A stretch of DNA of 64,000 nucleotides from Marinobacter arenosus (GCF_019264345.1 NZ_JAHVAO010000001.1:1922001-1986000), one strand, 5' to 3'. Shown: positions 51,601 to 62,471, counted from the first letter of the stretch. Numbers and translations: made by a program. Notes: a model not told the origin generated them from the letters alone.

Positions 51601-53973
51601 TCAGGGAGTTCCAAACCGGCGACGCTCCCGCTCATCAAATCCGTAAATGGCATCAGCGATCGGCGTGGATGAACCACCACTGCCGCCCAGCCCCTTGAGC
51701 TGAACCTGGAACAACACACGACTCTCAAGTTCGCGGTCGTCGGTCAGGTAATTCTGATGCACCACCTGAACGCTCCAGCAACAATTGTTGTACTCCAGAC
51801 CCGCCAGTGATCCGACGGTTCGATCAAGCCTGGAGTCATACACCCAGCGACCGATCAGGCTAACACGATCGCTGACCGGGAAAACGGTCGCCACATCCGA
51901 CTGTTCTATTTCATCCTTGCTGTAGGTGTGACCCAGACTGGCGAGGTAGCGATAATCCTCGGAGTGGAACACCAACTGGCTACGGCCCTCCTCGGTTTCA
52001 CCCGATTCGGGATCCCACAGTCCGGATGAGCGGATTTCCAGGGTATCAAGCGGATTCAGAACCACCTCACCGGCCAGTGGCGAACGGCTCCGGGTGCCGG
52101 CGCCGGCACCAAACAGGGTCACTTCCCGGTCTTCAAAATACTGGACCTGGCCAAGGCTGAACCGGGCCCGCTCCGCCCCCGTCAGCAGGTCATTAAAACG
52201 GCTGGTCAGAGCCACGGTCAACTGGTTGGCATCGCCAACCCGATCGCCACCGGTGAAACGGTCCGGTTCAAACAGCTGGTCAAAACGGAAGGTCTGGATG
52301 TCGGTGTCGAAATCCGGGATATCGTTCTGATCCGCGTCAGCGTCAGCCCAGGCGTAATAAAGCCTCGGCTCGAGGGTCTGGTTGTAGGGCACATCGAAGA
52401 GACTGGACTGGCGATCGAAATACAGCCCATTGTCCCATTCGACCACGGGCACCGTTCGATCAATGCTGCCGTCACCGAGGATGTAGTCATCCAGCTCATA
52501 ACGGGTGTAATCGACACTGACGGACGGCCGACTGAACCCCCACAGGGCCCGCAGCGGCACCGCCAGCTCCGGTATGGCACGCAGCCGCTGGCCGTTGGCC
52601 CGGTCCAACCCGCTCAGGTTTTCGTTATCCCGGTAGAACACGGTGTACTGGCTTTCCAGCCCGGTTTCCAGCCAACCGAGCTCACGCGTGGTGCCGTACA
52701 GGACTTCCGGAAGCTGGGCATAAGGCTTATTGACGTCGGCAATGCGGTCGCTGATCGTCTGGTAATCGTTGAGGTAGGTCTCGAAGTACTGGTTGCGATC
52801 CCGGTAGCGAACACCGCCCCGACGCTGCAGGTGGGTGGCCTGGTTGATTTCCAGGCTGCGGTTCAAATCGCTCAGGTAATCCTCGTCGCTCACCACCGAG
52901 TAATCGCCGTAGCCAGTCCAACCGCCGCCGAAACGGGCCAGCGTGGAGGCATCCAGAGCCCAGCGCTCGCCGCTTTCGCCCGGGTTTTCCTCCTTGAACG
53001 CGGAGTCATTGCCAATGTACCCGACCTGAAGGACGGTCTGGCCCAGCGGGCTGAGGTAGCGGCCTTCCACCTCGTTGAACAGGCCCCGGCCATGGATGTA
53101 CTGGGGTGTCAGTGTCGCGTCGTAATGGGGCGCCAGGTTCAGGTAATAAGGAACCGAAACGAAGCCACCGCTGCCAGCGCTGGAAGAGCCGAACTCGGGG
53201 TAGAGAAAACCGGTTTTGCGCCGGTCGTCGATGGGAAAACTCGCCCAGGGCCAGTAGAAGACAGGCACGTCGAGGACCTCGAGGCGGAGGTGCTTGGCGG
53301 TGCCAAAGCCCTCGGCCTGATCCAGGTGAATGTCCGATGCAACAATCGCCCAGTCGTTCTGTTCCGGGCCACAGGTGGTTAGCATGCCGTCGCGGATATC
53401 GACCTGGTTATCCGGTAACCGGGTCAGGCTGCCGGCACGGCCCCGCATTTCCGCGCCGTGAATCAGAAAGGTCGCGGTGTTGATGTCAAAGCGTCCGGAG
53501 TCGACATTGTACTGGGCATTCTCGCCCGTCAGCAGGAAACCTTGCCCGCGACTGACCAGGGGGCCCTCCACCGACACCCGGCTCTCAGCCTGGTTGTAAC
53601 GCGCCTGGGCACCGCTGACTTCGAACGCGCCCTGCTTGACCCGAACGTTGCCCTCCAGGTACAGGACACGGTCAATCTCGTAGCGGGCGTTCAAACCGCT
53701 GGCCTCCAGCGGCGCCTGCTGACCGTCACCGACGCCGACCACTCCGCCAATACCCTCGCCAGAACCGGACGGCAGGTAGCCGCCCTCACAGAACACCGGC
53801 AGCTGCGCGCGCGCCGATTCGGGCAACTGTGCCCTTGGCCGCCAATCGATCTCCGCGGCCGACGGAGCCGACTCCGCCCTCGCCTGGGCAGACGCCAATC
53901 CGACGACTACGGCCACCAAACACCCGCCTATCCGGAACGCAGGCATCTGCAGATGGCTATCGGAAATTGGCAC
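51601..53973 (-). CDS. lptD: LPS-assembly outer-membrane protein LptD
   Basis: 790 residues. A signal peptide ends ASAQARA. The N-terminal jellyroll (LEGNVRVKQGAFEVSGAQARYN; seen in parts) receives LPS from the periplasmic bridge, and the C-terminal barrel inserts it in the outer leaflet. The Cys residues for the two interdomain disulfides are visible: one at the N-terminus (PVFCEGG), one in LTTCGPE, and a pair near the C-terminus (NNCCWSV). It heads the lptD-surA-pdxA-rsmA-apaH operon. Confidence 0.96.
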   Translation of the reverse strand: MPISDSHLQMPAFRIGGCLVAVVVGLASAQARAESAPSAAEIDWRPRAQLPESARAQLPVFCEGGYLPSGSGEGIGGVVGVGDGQQAPLEASGLNARYEIDRVLYLEGNVRVKQGAFEVSGAQARYNQAESRVSVEGPLVSRGQGFLLTGENAQYNVDSGRFDINTATFLIHGAEMRGRAGSLTRLPDNQVDIRDGMLTTCGPEQNDWAIVASDIHLDQAEGFGTAKHLRLEVLDVPVFYWPWASFPIDDRRKTGFLYPEFGSSSAGSGGFVSVPYYLNLAPHYDATLTPQYIHGRGLFNEVEGRYLSPLGQTVLQVGYIGNDSAFKEENPGESGERWALDASTLARFGGGWTGYGDYSVVSDEDYLSDLNRSLEINQATHLQRRGGVRYRDRNQYFETYLNDYQTISDRIADVNKPYAQLPEVLYGTTRELGWLETGLESQYTVFYRDNENLSGLDRANGQRLRAIPELAVPLRALWGFSRPSVSVDYTRYELDDYILGDGSIDRTVPVVEWDNGLYFDRQSSLFDVPYNQTLEPRLYYAWADADADQNDIPDFDTDIQTFRFDQLFEPDRFTGGDRVGDANQLTVALTSRFNDLLTGAERARFSLGQVQYFEDREVTLFGAGAGTRSRSPLAGEVVLNPLDTLEIRSSGLWDPESGETEEGRSQLVFHSEDYRYLASLGHTYSKDEIEQSDVATVFPVSDRVSLIGRWVYDSRLDRTVGSLAGLEYNNCCWSVQVVHQNYLTDDRELESRVLFQVQLKGLGGSGGSSTPIADAIYGFDERERRRFGTP

Positions 53974-54069
53974 AGTGACGGGTTCCTGTTGCTGGTGAAT
54001 GGATGGATAGGCTTGAATAACAGGCGCCTAGTTTACACGTGCCCTTGAGGGTTGTTAACGGAAACTCCG

Positions 54070-54098
54070 CTGCAAAACCGTTTTACCCTCTTTATACT
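54070..54098 (+). promoter_or_regulatory. Candidate promoter for amgK-murU
   Basis: CTGCAA (54070-54075), 17-bp spacer, TATACT (54093-54098), 58 bp upstream of the amgK ATG. The -10 is good and the -35 poor. The region 53974-54155 is shared with the divergent lptD promoter, for which I see no clear sigma-E consensus. Confidence 0.35.
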
Positions 54099-54155
54099 CC
54101 TCTGCTAACTTTCGCTGTCAGCAATCACCCATTTTTCAGGATAGCCGTCCGTACC

Positions 54156-55202
54156 ATGGATCTCCGTCTGCAGTCCCTGACCAACTGGGTCAGACAGTTC
54201 ACAGGCCTGGAACAGGCCGTGGCCGAGCCGGTCTCCGGTGACGCCAGCTTTCGCCGGTATTTTCGGGTCTGGCAGGCCAGCGACGCCGGCCCGCCGACGC
54301 CCCTGATCGTGATGGATGCACCGCCCGAGCACGAGGACTGCGTCCCCTTCCTGGCGATTGCCCGCCACTGGCACCGCCATGGCGTCAACGTGCCCGAAAT
54401 CCTTCAGGCGGATCTTGAGCAGGGCTTTCTGATGCTTGAGGATTTCGGCGACAACCTGATGCTTGGGCAGTTGACCGACGCGACCGCGGATGAGCTCTAT
54501 CGGGGCGCACTGACCGAGCTGGTGGATATCCAACAACTGGCCGCCCCGGAAAGCTACCCGCTTCCGCCCTACGACGCGGCGCTGCTCAACCGGGAGATGG
54601 CACTGTTTCCGGACTGGCTGCTGGAGCAGCAACTCGGCATGGCACTGGGCAACAGCGAGCGCGCCCTGCTGGATACCACCTTCGCCTTCCTCCGGGAGAG
54701 CGCCCTGGCACAACCGGAAGTCACCGTGCATCGGGACTACCACTCCCGAAATCTGCTGGTGCGTCCGGGCACCAACCGTCCGGGCGTCATCGACTTTCAG
54801 GACGCCGTCCGGGGACCCGTGACCTACGACGCCGTCTCACTGCTGAAAGACTGCTACATCAGCTGGCCGGAGCAGGCGCTCTGCCAATGGCTGGAGTTCT
54901 ATCGCCAGAGCAGTGCCGCCGCGGGACTGCACCGGGCGGACCGGGAGACCTTCCGACAGTGGTTCGAGCTGATGGGCATGCAGCGGCACCTGAAGGCCGC
55001 CGGGATTTTCGCTCGGCTCGCCATCCGGGATGGCAAGCACGGCTATCTCCAGGATATTCCCCGGACCGTCAGCTATCTTATTGCCGCCAGCGCCCGCCAG
55101 CCGGCCCTGCGATGCTTCCACGAGTGGCTGAGTGACGTGGTCATGCCGGACATTGAACGCCGTATCGGCCCACCCCCGGGGCTGGAGCAACAATCCTCGT
55201 GA
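54156..55202 (+). CDS. amgK: N-acetylmuramate/N-acetylglucosamine kinase AmgK
   Basis: 348 residues from the ATG at 54156. It phosphorylates the anomeric OH of MurNAc in the cell-wall recycling shortcut of Pseudomonas, bypassing de novo synthesis and its fosfomycin-sensitive step. It is an aminoglycoside-phosphotransferase fold: EPVSGDASFRRYFRV, LLMLEDFGDNLML-like loop, and the catalytic VHRDYHSRNLLV and GVIDFQDAVRGP. The stop overlaps murU by 4 bp. Confidence 0.93.
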   Translation: MDLRLQSLTNWVRQFTGLEQAVAEPVSGDASFRRYFRVWQASDAGPPTPLIVMDAPPEHEDCVPFLAIARHWHRHGVNVPEILQADLEQGFLMLEDFGDNLMLGQLTDATADELYRGALTELVDIQQLAAPESYPLPPYDAALLNREMALFPDWLLEQQLGMALGNSERALLDTTFAFLRESALAQPEVTVHRDYHSRNLLVRPGTNRPGVIDFQDAVRGPVTYDAVSLLKDCYISWPEQALCQWLEFYRQSSAAAGLHRADRETFRQWFELMGMQRHLKAAGIFARLAIRDGKHGYLQDIPRTVSYLIAASARQPALRCFHEWLSDVVMPDIERRIGPPPGLEQQSS

Positions 55203-55879
55203 AGGCGATGATCCTGGCCGCCGGCAAGGGCGAACGCATGCGGCCGCTGACCCTGACCACGCCCAAACCACTCCTGAAAGCCGGTGGCAAATCGCTGATC
55301 GAGCATCATCTGGACCATCTGCAGCGGGCCGGATTCCGCTCCGTGGTCATCAACCACGCCTGGCTCGGCGAGCAGATCGAATCCACTCTCGGCTCCGGCG
55401 ACCGCTTTGGCCTTTCCCTGACCTATTCCCGCGAAGGCGAGCCTCTGGAAACCGCGGGCGGGATCGTGCGCGCGCTTCCGCTGCTGACTGAGGATGGCTC
55501 CGACTGGTTCCTGGTCATCAACGGGGATATCTGGAGCGATTTCGACCTGTCCGGCCTGACGCCACCGGCGCAGGCAGATGCCCTGCTGGTGCTGACCCGC
55601 AACCCGCCCCACCACCCGACCGGAGACTTCCATTTGGAGGCCGACGGCCGCGTGACGGAGGAAGGGGCCAACAAGCTCACGTTTACCGGCATCAGCCTGC
55701 TACACCGCCGCCTGTTCCAGGGCCTGGATGACCAGTCCGGCAAACTTGGCCCGGTCTTGCGCCAGGCGATGCAAACTGGCCGTGTACGGGCCATCGAGCA
55801 CACCGGGGAATGGGTCGATGTTGGCACGCCGGACCGGCTGCGGGAACTGGACCAGGCACTGCTGGGCAGGGAGCTCTGA
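55199..55879 (+). CDS. murU: N-acetylmuramate alpha-1-phosphate uridylyltransferase MurU
   Basis: 226 residues from a GTG overlapping the amgK stop. Converts MurNAc-1-phosphate and UTP to UDP-MurNAc, the step after AmgK. The nucleotidyltransferase signature is MILAAGKGERMRPLTLTTPKPLL; VINGDIWSDFD gives a metal-binding Asp, and WVDVGTPDRLRELD closes the fold. Together with amgK it forms the full recycling shortcut. Confidence 0.95.
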   Translation: MKAMILAAGKGERMRPLTLTTPKPLLKAGGKSLIEHHLDHLQRAGFRSVVINHAWLGEQIESTLGSGDRFGLSLTYSREGEPLETAGGIVRALPLLTEDGSDWFLVINGDIWSDFDLSGLTPPAQADALLVLTRNPPHHPTGDFHLEADGRVTEEGANKLTFTGISLLHRRLFQGLDDQSGKLGPVLRQAMQTGRVRAIEHTGEWVDVGTPDRLRELDQALLGREL

Positions 55880-55883
55880 GACC

Positions 55884-56645
55884 ATGACAGAAAGCATGCG
55901 GCAGCCGAAGCTACCCAGCCGGGTTGAGGCAGAGTTCTCCAGCCTGCTTCATGAACTGTCTGCCTGCGGACACCAGACCGCGACACTGCTCGACCGCGCC
56001 CAGCTTCCGAACTGGTGCCGGGCGCCGCTGTTTTTCTTCCTTGGCTACATTGCCAAAGCGGAGGGCCGGGTCAGTGAAGCCGACATCCACTACGCCGAAA
56101 CGTTGATCAAGGCGCTCAGGCTCTCCCAGCGACAACGCCGCCGGGCGATCAGTTGGTTCCAGCAGGGCAAATCCGTGGAACAGCTACCCTCGCTGAAGGG
56201 CCTGTCGCTGCGCATCACCCACCGGCTCTGGCCAGCACCGGCCCTGACGGTGGCGATCTGCCTGTGCCACGCCACACAGTTGCAGGGCCGTCCCACCAAG
56301 CATCGCCGGTATCGCTGTGAGGACGCCATCGACCAGATCGGGCTACCGGTCACCATCAGCGATGACATTTTCGACAGTTACGCCGCCAAGGTTTGGACCC
56401 GCCACGCGGAAAACCTGGCCCAGCCTGTGAGTTACGAGCAGGCCTGCGAGCTGCTCGGCGTAACCCGCCGGGATTCCGTGGACATGATCAAGCGGGCGTA
56501 CAAGAAAAAGGTCTCGGGCTGTCACCCGGACAAGCTCGCCCAGCAGCGGGTCAGTGTTGAGGAAGAGGCGCTGGCCAAGGAACGCCTGCTGCGCTACCAG
56601 CAGGCCTGGGAACTGGTGAAGCGGCGCCACCGCCTGCACCGGTGA
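55884..56645 (+). CDS. DjlA-like TerB/J-domain co-chaperone
   Basis: 253 residues from the ATG at 55884, 4 bp after murU. An N-terminal TerB-like helical domain (FFFLGYIAKAEGRVSEADIHYAE) is followed by a C-terminal J-domain with HPD in VSGCHPDKLAQQ and LLGVTRRDSVDMIKRAYKK. E. coli DjlA has an N-terminal membrane helix; here only APLFFFLGYIAKA is hydrophobic, so anchoring is uncertain. It would stimulate DnaK; client unknown. Confidence 0.88.
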   Translation: MTESMRQPKLPSRVEAEFSSLLHELSACGHQTATLLDRAQLPNWCRAPLFFFLGYIAKAEGRVSEADIHYAETLIKALRLSQRQRRRAISWFQQGKSVEQLPSLKGLSLRITHRLWPAPALTVAICLCHATQLQGRPTKHRRYRCEDAIDQIGLPVTISDDIFDSYAAKVWTRHAENLAQPVSYEQACELLGVTRRDSVDMIKRAYKKKVSGCHPDKLAQQRVSVEEEALAKERLLRYQQAWELVKRRHRLHR

Positions 56646-56654
56646 GCAGCAGTA

Positions 56655-57587
56655 TCACCGGGATCTGAGCCAGGCGTCGATTCGACCCGCCAAGCCCGGT
56701 GCATCCGTCGGGGACGGCGGCTGTTGCAGGCTGACCGGCTGGCGCTGGTAGGCCCCGGCCCGGTCCAAGGCGGCCCAACGCCGCCGGACCTCTTCGTTGG
56801 CGCTGACGCGAGACGCGTAAAGCTCCAAAACCCCTGAGCCGGCGGCGGACAGATCCTTCGGGAGCGTAGCCGCATCCCGCGGATAGAACTCGGGCGCCAC
56901 CCAGATCATGATTCCCGGGTTCGACAAGTCCTGCTGAACCCTCACCAGATGACCGCTGGCATGGCCAACTCCGAGCAGAACCGGCCGGTCATACCCCCGC
57001 GCCGCCAACACGTCGATGGCGGCTTCCAGACTCTGCCGGACCCGCCCCCGGTAGCGCTGCTCCGGAGACTGACCATCCGGAGACGCCATCACGTCAATCA
57101 TTACCGCCGAGTCATCGCCATTGCGGTCATCGTCTGCGGCCGGGCCTGCGCTGCCGGGTCTCGCTTCCAGGGCTTGTTGCAGCGCCAGGGGGGGCGCCGG
57201 CAGCCCAACGGCCAGCACCGCCCAACCCCGCTCCGTAAGCTGGGCGCTCAGAATGCCCAGGATGCCGGACGCCGCATTGCCGCCCACGTCGGCGAGCAGG
57301 ACCAGTGCACCGGGCGCCGGCGACGCCCGTTCCGGAAAGAACAATCCCAGCGCCCGGTCGCCGTCTTCGAGTTCCAGCCAAACCGCTGCCTCCGGGAAAG
57401 CCTCGCTCAATGCCATCTCGCCCAGGCCGGTGGTGAATCCGGACCGGTCCGGGGCGGAGCCCGAGTCCTCCTGACCGGTGTCGGCGGCCGACTCGTCCGC
57501 GGCCACGACAACGGGGCAGCCCAGCCAAAACAGGGCCGAGAGCAACGAAAGTAACTGTTTCAGGGCACCACTACCGATTCTACGCAC
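56655..57587 (-). CDS. DUF3530 family exported protein (alpha/beta-hydrolase-like)
   Basis: 310 residues with signal peptide (LLSLLSALFWLGCPVVVAADE). The DUF3530 elements are ALVLLADVGGNAASG-type loop, RGWAVLAVGLPAPP, and RPVLLGVGHASGHLVRV. The last stands where an alpha/beta-hydrolase would have Gly-x-Ser-x-Gly, but has Gly-His-Ala-Ser-Gly, so catalysis is doubtful. Function unknown. Convergent with the J-protein gene and divergent from rpe. Confidence 0.82.
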   Translation of the reverse strand: MRRIGSGALKQLLSLLSALFWLGCPVVVAADESAADTGQEDSGSAPDRSGFTTGLGEMALSEAFPEAAVWLELEDGDRALGLFFPERASPAPGALVLLADVGGNAASGILGILSAQLTERGWAVLAVGLPAPPLALQQALEARPGSAGPAADDDRNGDDSAVMIDVMASPDGQSPEQRYRGRVRQSLEAAIDVLAARGYDRPVLLGVGHASGHLVRVQQDLSNPGIMIWVAPEFYPRDAATLPKDLSAAGSGVLELYASRVSANEEVRRRWAALDRAGAYQRQPVSLQQPPSPTDAPGLAGRIDAWLRSR

Positions 57588-57719
57588 AGATCCTGACTCT
57601 TCGGCTGCGAAAAAAGCGTTCCGAACTGTTAGACTAGCATTCGTTTTTTATGTGCGGCAGGGGCCGCTGGCCACGCCATTATCAACGTTTTTGCGCGCAA
57701 AGTAATTGAGAGAGCCATC

Positions 57720-58406
57720 ATGAACCCATACCTGATTGCCCCATCCATTCTGTCGGCCGACTTTGCCCGCCTGGGGGAGGAAGTCGATAACGTACTGGCC
57801 GCCGGTGCGGACGTTGTTCATTTCGACGTGATGGACAATCACTACGTGCCGAACCTGACCATTGGCCCGATGGTCTGTGAAGCCCTGCGCAAGCACGGCG
57901 TGACGGCACCGATCGACGTCCACCTGATGGTCTCTCCGGTGGACGACCTGATCCGCATGTTCATCGATGCCGGCGCCAGCTACATCACCTTTCATCCCGA
58001 AGCCAGCAATCACATCGACCGTTCCCTGCAACTGATCCGGGACGGCGGCTGCAAGGCCGGACTGGTCTTCAACCCGGCCACCCCGCTGCACTACATGGAC
58101 CACGTCATGGACAAGCTCGACATGGTGCTGATGATGTCGGTCAACCCGGGCTTCGGTGGCCAGAAGTTCATCCCGGGCACCCTGGACAAGCTGCGGGAAG
58201 CGCGCCGTCGTATCGACGCCAGCAACTTCAACATCCGCCTCGAGATCGACGGCGGTGTGAAGACCGAGAATATCCGGGAAATCGCCGAGGCCGGCGCCGA
58301 CACCTTCGTGGCCGGCTCTGCCATTTTCAATACCGACGACTACAAAGCCACCATCGACGCCATGCGCGATGAACTTGAACAGGCGCGCAAGGTTATCGGC
58401 CTATGA
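57720..58406 (+). CDS. rpe: Ribulose-phosphate 3-epimerase
   Basis: 228 residues. Interconverts ribulose-5-phosphate and xylulose-5-phosphate. Signatures: [43 protein letters not shown]-type segment, [14 protein letters not shown] and [11 protein letters not shown]. Overlaps gph by 4 bp, the rpe-gph-trpE order known from Pseudomonas. Confidence 0.97.
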   Translation: MNPYLIAPSILSADFARLGEEVDNVLAAGADVVHFDVMDNHYVPNLTIGPMVCEALRKHGVTAPIDVHLMVSPVDDLIRMFIDAGASYITFHPEASNHIDRSLQLIRDGGCKAGLVFNPATPLHYMDHVMDKLDMVLMMSVNPGFGGQKFIPGTLDKLREARRRIDASNFNIRLEIDGGVKTENIREIAEAGADTFVAGSAIFNTDDYKATIDAMRDELEQARKVIGL

Positions 58407-59092
58407 GTCTGACGGGACTGTTCAGCCCCCGCTGGCCGGGCGTCGCCCTGTTTGACCTCGACGGCACCCTGGTCGACAGCGCTCCGGACCTTGCCGCGGC
58501 CGTGGACCAGATGCTGGAACACCTCGGCCGATCACCCGCAGGCATCGACCGCGTCCGTGACTGGGTGGGCAACGGCGCCAGCATCCTGGTGCGTCGGGCA
58601 CTGGCAGGCCAGAGCGACTGGGAACCGGCTCGTCCCAAGGACGATGTCCTGTTCAAGGATGCCCTGGCGATCTTCTATCACGCCTACGGCCAGATCAATG
58701 GGCGGCATTCGGTGGTGTACTCAGGGGTAGAAGCCTGCCTTCGACACCTGAAGCAACACGGCTGCAAGCTCGGTGTGGTGACCAACAAACCGGAGCAGTT
58801 TGTCGCACCGCTGTTAAAGCAGATGGGACTGGAGCACTGGTTCGACATCAGCGTCGGCGGCGATACCCTGGACGTGAAAAAGCCGGATCCGGCCCCACTG
58901 CTGCACGCCATGGAAGCCCTGGGCGGCACCCGTGGCACGACGGTAATGGTGGGTGACTCCGCCGCCGATATTGACGCGGCCCTGGCAGCCGGCATGCCCT
59001 GCGTGGCCGTCCGTTACGGGTACAATTTTGGCCGACCGGTTGATGCCCTCGGCGCCGACGCGGTTGTTGATTCACTGGACGAGCTTTTGTAA
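58403..59092 (+). CDS. gph: Phosphoglycolate phosphatase
   Basis: 229 residues, HAD superfamily. It removes 2-phosphoglycolate formed during DNA repair. Motif I is [21 protein letters not shown]; the cap has [18 protein letters not shown]; motif II/III are GVVTNKP and [10 protein letters not shown]; motif IV is [12 protein letters not shown]. Co-transcribed with rpe; followed after 236 bp by trpE with its leader. Confidence 0.95.
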   Translation: MSLTGLFSPRWPGVALFDLDGTLVDSAPDLAAAVDQMLEHLGRSPAGIDRVRDWVGNGASILVRRALAGQSDWEPARPKDDVLFKDALAIFYHAYGQINGRHSVVYSGVEACLRHLKQHGCKLGVVTNKPEQFVAPLLKQMGLEHWFDISVGGDTLDVKKPDPAPLLHAMEALGGTRGTTVMVGDSAADIDAALAAGMPCVAVRYGYNFGRPVDALGADAVVDSLDELL

Positions 59093-59140
59093 TCTCACAA
59101 GGACTTAACGTTGACCATTCCAATTCGGGAGATTCCTGCC

Positions 59141-59221
59141 GTGCAGGGACTGAATCTGACTGCAACGCGGGGCGTCCTCAGCACCCGCGCAACACGATGG
59201 TGGCGATGGCGCACCGGCTGA
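59141..59221 (+). CDS. trpL: trp leader peptide (Trp-codon-rich)
   Basis: A 26-codon frame from a GTG at 59141 with GGGAG nine bases upstream. It ends RWWRWRTG, with three Trp codons in four (59198-59209), then TGA. An in-frame TTG at 59111 with AAGGA before it is an alternative start. It lies between gph and trpE, where Pseudomonas has an attenuator. Downstream, GGCGGC (about 59229-59235) can pair with GCCGCC (about 59262), but I see no U-tract. The termination mode is therefore unclear. Confidence 0.7.
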   Translation: MQGLNLTATRGVLSTRATRWWRWRTG

Positions 59222-59328
59222 AAAGGCCCGGCGGCTGACTGGCGTGTAACCGTCCGGCCGCCCCCATCTGGCTGGCCCGGTCGTGAATCCGTGCCACCCG
59301 AAAGCAGATCAGACTTCAGGAACGAACC

Positions 59329-60816
59329 ATGACACCCGAGCAATTCTCCGAGCTCGCCCAAGCCGGCTTTAACCGTATTCCCGTCTACCGCGAGGTACTC
59401 GCGGATCTGGATACGCCCCTCAGTACTTACCTGAAACTGGCCAGCGGTCCCTATTCCTACCTCTTCGAGTCCGTCCAGGGCGGCGAGAAATGGGGACGCT
59501 ACTCCATCATCGGCCTGCCCAGCCATGAAGTAATGAAAGTCTTCGATCACCGGGTCGAGGTGAGCCGCGGCGGCAAACTGGTGGAAACGGCCGAGGTCGA
59601 CGACCCGCTGGCATTCGTGGAGCAGTATCAGGCCCGGTTCAACGCGCCGGACCTGGAAGAGTTGCCACGATTCAACGGCGGCCTGGTCGGTTACTTCGGC
59701 TACGACACCGTGCGCTACATCGAGAAGCGCCTGCGTGAGAGCTGCCCGCCCGACAAGATTGGCACACCGGACATTCTGCTGATGGTCTCGGACGAGATCG
59801 TCGTCTTCGACAACCTCCGGGGCAAGCTGCACCTGATCGTGCACGTGGATCCAGCGGACGAGGGCGCATACGACAACGCCCAGGCCCGGATTGATGAGCT
59901 GGAAAATCAACTGCACCGGAAGACGGCCGACGCGCCTCGTACCCCCGAGCACCTCCGTGGCAAGGCTGTGGACGAAAGCGATTTTGTTTCCGGCTTCACC
60001 CAGGACAAGTTCGAGGCCGCGGTCGGCAAGATCAAGGAGTACGTGCTGGACGGCGACGTCATGCAGACCGTCATTTCCCAGCGCATGTCCATCCCCTTTG
60101 AGGCACCGCCGCTGAACCTCTACCGGTCGCTGCGGGTGCTTAACCCGTCACCCTACATGTACTTCCTGGACCTGGAGGATTTCCACATTGTGGGCTCGTC
60201 CCCGGAAATCCTGGCCCGGGTGGAGGACGAGGAAGTGACGGTTCGGCCCATTGCCGGCACCCGCAAGCGCGGCGCCACCGACGCCGAGGACAAGGCCCTG
60301 GAAACCGAACTGCTGGCCGACCCGAAAGAAATTGCCGAGCATCTGATGCTGATTGACCTGGGCCGCAACGATGCCGGCCGGGTGTCAGAGACCGGCACCG
60401 TCCGGCTGACCGACAAGATGATCGTGGAACGCTACTCCCACGTCATGCACATCGTGTCCAACGTGACCGGCCGCCTGAACCCCGACACCAGTTGCCTGGA
60501 CGTGCTGCGGGCCACACTGCCCGCCGGCACCCTCAGTGGCGCACCCAAGATCCGGGCCATGGAAATCATTGATGAGTTGGAGCCGGTCAAACGCGGCGTC
60601 TACGGCGGCGCCGTCGGCTACCTCTCGTTCAACGGCAACATGGACACCGCCATCGCGATCCGGACCGCGGTGATCAAAGACAAGACGCTGCACATACAGG
60701 CCGGCGCCGGCGTGGTGGCCGATTCGGTGCCCCGCCTTGAGTGGAAGGAAACCATGAACAAGGGCCGTGCGATTTTCCGTGCGGTCGCCATGACCTACAA
60801 CGATTTTGACCACTGA
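59329..60816 (+). CDS. trpE: Anthranilate synthase component I
   Basis: 495 residues. Makes anthranilate from chorismate using ammonia from TrpG. The N-terminal [24 protein letters not shown] region contains the tryptophan feedback segment ([18 protein letters not shown]). The catalytic domain has [52 protein letters not shown] and [13 protein letters not shown]. First gene of trpEGDC, preceded by a Trp-rich leader ORF. Confidence 0.97.
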   Translation: MTPEQFSELAQAGFNRIPVYREVLADLDTPLSTYLKLASGPYSYLFESVQGGEKWGRYSIIGLPSHEVMKVFDHRVEVSRGGKLVETAEVDDPLAFVEQYQARFNAPDLEELPRFNGGLVGYFGYDTVRYIEKRLRESCPPDKIGTPDILLMVSDEIVVFDNLRGKLHLIVHVDPADEGAYDNAQARIDELENQLHRKTADAPRTPEHLRGKAVDESDFVSGFTQDKFEAAVGKIKEYVLDGDVMQTVISQRMSIPFEAPPLNLYRSLRVLNPSPYMYFLDLEDFHIVGSSPEILARVEDEEVTVRPIAGTRKRGATDAEDKALETELLADPKEIAEHLMLIDLGRNDAGRVSETGTVRLTDKMIVERYSHVMHIVSNVTGRLNPDTSCLDVLRATLPAGTLSGAPKIRAMEIIDELEPVKRGVYGGAVGYLSFNGNMDTAIAIRTAVIKDKTLHIQAGAGVVADSVPRLEWKETMNKGRAIFRAVAMTYNDFDH

Positions 60817-60831
60817 GGCGGAGGAAAGATT

Positions 60832-61410
60832 ATGTTGCTGATGATCGATAACTACGATTCCTTCACCTACAACGTGGTGCAGTATCTGGCGGAACTGGGT
60901 GCCGACGTTCAGGTGTACCGCAACGACGAGATTACCGTGGAAGAAATCGAGGCCCTGAACCCGGAACGGCTGGTGATTTCACCGGGCCCGTGCACCCCAA
61001 ACGAGGCGGGCATCTCCATGGCGGCCATTCGGCACTTTGCCGGCAAACTGCCGATCCTCGGCATCTGCCTGGGCCACCAGGCCATTGGCCAGGTCTATGG
61101 CGGCGACGTGATCCGCGCCGGACGCGTGATGCACGGCAAGGTCTCCCCGGTCTATCACCGGGACACGGGTGTCTTCCGGGGCCTGAACAACCCGCTTCAG
61201 GCCACCCGTTACCACAGCCTGGTCATCGACCAGACCACCCTGCCGGACTGCCTGGAAGTCACCGCCTGGACCCGCAACGACGATGGCTCGATGGAAGAAA
61301 TCATGGGCGTGCGCCACAAGACCCTGCCCATCGAGGGGGTGCAGTTCCATCCCGAGTCTATTATGACCGAACAGGGTCACGAACTGCTGCGCAACTTCCT
61401 GCGAAGCTGA
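60832..61410 (+). CDS. trpG: Anthranilate synthase glutamine amidotransferase subunit
   Basis: 192 residues. Class I glutaminase that feeds ammonia to TrpE. Start [31 protein letters not shown]; nucleophile Cys in [11 protein letters not shown]; His/Glu in GVQFHPESI. It is 15 bp after trpE (GGCGGAGGAAAG ribosome site). The same protein could serve folate synthesis (PabA role), as in other bacteria with one such subunit. Confidence 0.96.
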   Translation: MLLMIDNYDSFTYNVVQYLAELGADVQVYRNDEITVEEIEALNPERLVISPGPCTPNEAGISMAAIRHFAGKLPILGICLGHQAIGQVYGGDVIRAGRVMHGKVSPVYHRDTGVFRGLNNPLQATRYHSLVIDQTTLPDCLEVTAWTRNDDGSMEEIMGVRHKTLPIEGVQFHPESIMTEQGHELLRNFLRS

Positions 61411-61442
61411 ACCAGCCAATAACAATCGAGAGGCCGCATAAC

Positions 61443-62471
61443 ATGGACATGAAAGAAGCTCTGAACCGGATTGCCTCCAACCTGGATCTGTCCCGGGACG
61501 AGATGAAACAGGTCATGCGCATCGTCATGAATGGCGAGGCCACCGACGCGCAGATCGGGGCTTTTCTCATGGGTCTGCGACTCAAGAGCGAGACCATCGA
61601 CGAGATCACCGGGGCCACCGAGGTCATGCGTGAACTGGCCACCGGGGTGACGGTCAAGGCCGAGCCGCTGGTGGACATCGTAGGTACCGGTGGCGACGGC
61701 GCCAACCTGTTCAACGTGTCCTCCGCCTCCGCCTTCGTGGTCGCCGCCGCCGGCGGCTATGTCGCCAAGCATGGCAACCGGGGCGTGTCCTCCAAGAGCG
61801 GCAGCGCCGACCTGATCGAGAAGGCCGGCATCAACCTCAACATGACACCGGACCAGGTCGCCCGCTGCATCGAGCAGATCGGCGTGGGCTTCATGTTTGC
61901 CCCGGCCCATCATGGCGCCATGAAGCACGCCATCGGTCCCCGCAAGGAGCTCGGTTGCCGCACCATCTTCAACATCCTCGGGCCGATGACCAACCCGGCC
62001 GGCGTCAAGCGCCAGTTGCTGGGGGTGTTTACCCGGGATCTTTGCCGGCCGATGGCGGAGGTGCTCCAACGCCTGGGCTCCGAGCACATCATGGTGGTCT
62101 GCTCGAAAGACGGGCTGGATGAAATCAGCCTGGCCAGCCCCACCCACGTTGCGGAGCTGAAGAACGGCGAGATCACCGAATACGACATCACCCCCGAGGA
62201 TCTGGGCGTGAAGAGCCAGTCCCTCGTCGGCCTGGCCGTGGAATCCTCGGAGGATTCCCTGAAGCTGATCCGCGCCGCGTTCGGCCGTGGCCACGACGAG
62301 ATGGCGGAAAAGGCCCGCGACCTGATCGCCCTGAATGCCGGAGCGGCCATCTACGTGGCCGGGCTGGCGGACACGCCGAAAGCCGGCGTTGAGCTGGCCA
62401 TGGATGCCATCGGCTCTGGCCTGGCGGCGGGCAAGATGTCCGAACTGGCCGACTTTTCCCAGTGTTTCTGA
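61443..62471 (+). CDS. trpD: Anthranilate phosphoribosyltransferase
   Basis: 342 residues from the ATG at 61443; a longer frame from 60990 is a shadow through trpG. It transfers phosphoribose from PRPP to anthranilate. Signatures: [51 protein letters not shown] and [18 protein letters not shown]. 12 bp before trpC. Confidence 0.96.
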   Translation: MDMKEALNRIASNLDLSRDEMKQVMRIVMNGEATDAQIGAFLMGLRLKSETIDEITGATEVMRELATGVTVKAEPLVDIVGTGGDGANLFNVSSASAFVVAAAGGYVAKHGNRGVSSKSGSADLIEKAGINLNMTPDQVARCIEQIGVGFMFAPAHHGAMKHAIGPRKELGCRTIFNILGPMTNPAGVKRQLLGVFTRDLCRPMAEVLQRLGSEHIMVVCSKDGLDEISLASPTHVAELKNGEITEYDITPEDLGVKSQSLVGLAVESSEDSLKLIRAAFGRGHDEMAEKARDLIALNAGAAIYVAGLADTPKAGVELAMDAIGSGLAAGKMSELADFSQCF

